Under the pieces are notes generated by a model. It was given only the letters and a program-made list of their open reading frames with translations. It did no database searches and was not told the origin of the DNA. Positions 4,625-5,405 of a DNA stretch of 5,405 nt are shown piece by piece. Both the position numbers and the translations under genes were made by a program. The stretch comes from Acetobacteraceae bacterium (GTDB lineage: Bacteria; Pseudomonadota; Alphaproteobacteria; Acetobacterales; Acetobacteraceae): positions 1-5,405 of the forward strand of contig PKWQ01000051.1 of the NCBI GenBank assembly GCA_003133265.1. Reading direction: 5' to 3'. Position 1 is the stretch's first letter, and every line of letters starts with the position of its first letter.

Positions 4625-5405
4625 ACGCCACCGCGATCCCGCCGCTCCTGCTGGTCGGCTGCGGCCGGATGGGCAGCGCGCTGCTCTCCGGCTGGCGCGA
4701 GCGCGGGCTGTCGCCCTCGTTCGCCGTCGACCCCTCCCCGGCCGCGGCCAGCTTCGCCGGGCCGGACATGACCGTGGTCGCCACCGCCACCGCCATTCCG
4801 GTGAGCTTCTCGCCCGCCGCCGTGGTGCTGGCGGTGAAGCCACAGAACGCCGGCGACACGCTGCCCGCCTACCGCGCCTACACCGGACGCGCGGTGTTCC
4901 TGTCGATCATGGCCGGACGCACCATCGGCGGCATCCGCGCGCTGCTCGACGACCGCGCCAGCGTCGTCCGCGCCATGCCGAACACCCCGGCCGCGGTGCG
5001 CCAGGGCATCACCGTCGCCTGCGCCGGCGCCGGCGTCGATGCCGGCCAGCGCGCGCTGTGCGATACGCTGTTGCAGGCGATCGGCACCGTCGCCTGGGTG
5101 GACGACGAGGCGCTGCTCGATCCGGTCACCGCCGTCTCCGGCAGCGGCCCGGCCTATGTGTTCCTGCTCGCCGAACTGATGGAGCAGGCGGCGATTGCCC
5201 AGGGCATCGCGCCCGACCTCGCCCGCAAGCTGGCGCGCCAGACGGTTTCCGGCTCCGGCGCGCTGCTGGCCGCCAGCGCCGAGGACGCCTGCGCGCTGCG
5301 CGTCGCCGTCACCAGCCCGGGTGGCACCACGCAGGCGGCGCTGTCGGTCTTGATGGACCCCGACGCATGGCCCAAATCTCTCGATCAGGCCATCGACGCC
5401 GCGAC
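4621..5405 (+). CDS. proC: Pyrroline-5-carboxylate reductase, C-terminus cut by the window edge
   Basis: A cytosolic NAD(P)H-dependent enzyme that reduces L-1-pyrroline-5-carboxylate to L-proline, the last step of proline synthesis. The 261 complete visible codons show the Rossmann loop VGCGRMG (12-18), AVKPQ (71-75), IMAGRTI (96-102), RAMPNTPA (117-124), AVSGSGPAYVFLLAELM (171-187) and the P5CR signature TSPGGTT (231-237) in LRVAVTSPGGTTQAAL. The family length is about 270, so roughly ten residues are missing. The start is GTG at 4621, overlapping the ybjN stop (GTGA): this places the Rossmann loop at the usual distance from the N-terminus, whereas the next in-frame ATG (codon 17) falls inside that loop. 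The Shine-Dalgarno sequence is weak (purine-rich GGGCGAGG in the end of ybjN), consistent with coupling to ybjN. All signature residues are present and the gene looks functional. Confidence 0.97.
   Translation, partial: MNATAIPPLLLVGCGRMGSALLSGWRERGLSPSFAVDPSPAAASFAGPDMTVVATATAIPVSFSPAAVVLAVKPQNAGDTLPAYRAYTGRAVFLSIMAGRTIGGIRALLDDRASVVRAMPNTPAAVRQGITVACAGAGVDAGQRALCDTLLQAIGTVAWVDDEALLDPVTAVSGSGPAYVFLLAELMEQAAIAQGIAPDLARKLARQTVSGSGALLAASAEDACALRVAVTSPGGTTQAALSVLMDPDAWPKSLDQAIDAA

Overview
The window is ordinary, fully packed chromosomal DNA from a high-GC Gram-negative bacterium. Protein character suggests an alphaproteobacterium, probably of the Rhodospirillales/Acetobacteraceae type: an HldD that starts directly at the NAD-binding loop, a short NDUFAF7-like methyltransferase, an alphaproteobacterial-style YbjN and a UbiK-like BMFP protein. 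This placement is an inference from recognised sequence style, not from a search. I see no mobile element, CRISPR array, tRNA, rRNA, phage gene or defence gene.

Left half, minus strand (3508 down to 1): a tightly packed four-gene run in the order rfaD (hldD), lgt, an NDUFAF7/MidA-family methyltransferase gene, and pgeF, which is cut by the window start. The first two junctions are 4-base ATGA overlaps and the third is a 4-base gap, so the four are almost certainly one transcript. Three products serve the envelope: HldD makes the heptose precursor of the LPS core, Lgt attaches diacylglycerol to prolipoproteins, and PgeF is a copper-oxidase-like purine enzyme also linked to peptidoglycan precursor editing. 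The methyltransferase resembles the mitochondrial complex I assembly factor NDUFAF7.

Centre (3509-3575): a 67-base divergent region. It holds plausible back-to-back -10 elements sharing a TATA core, an 18-base dyad, and a clear ribosome binding site for the plus-strand gene.

Right half, plus strand: a ubiK-like gene (a ubiquinone-biosynthesis accessory protein of the BMFP family), a 233-base gene-free stretch with several possible hairpins, then ybjN and proC joined by a 4-base GTGA overlap. proC starts with GTG and is cut by the window end about ten residues before its expected C-terminus.

The genes are housekeeping. The points worth a second look are regulatory (the overlapping divergent promoters, a possible leaderless rfaD transcript, the dyad and the structured leader before ybjN) and contextual (translational coupling of the uncharacterised YbjN with proline biosynthesis, and of the NDUFAF7-like protein with PgeF). 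I found no convincing evidence of a new multi-gene system.
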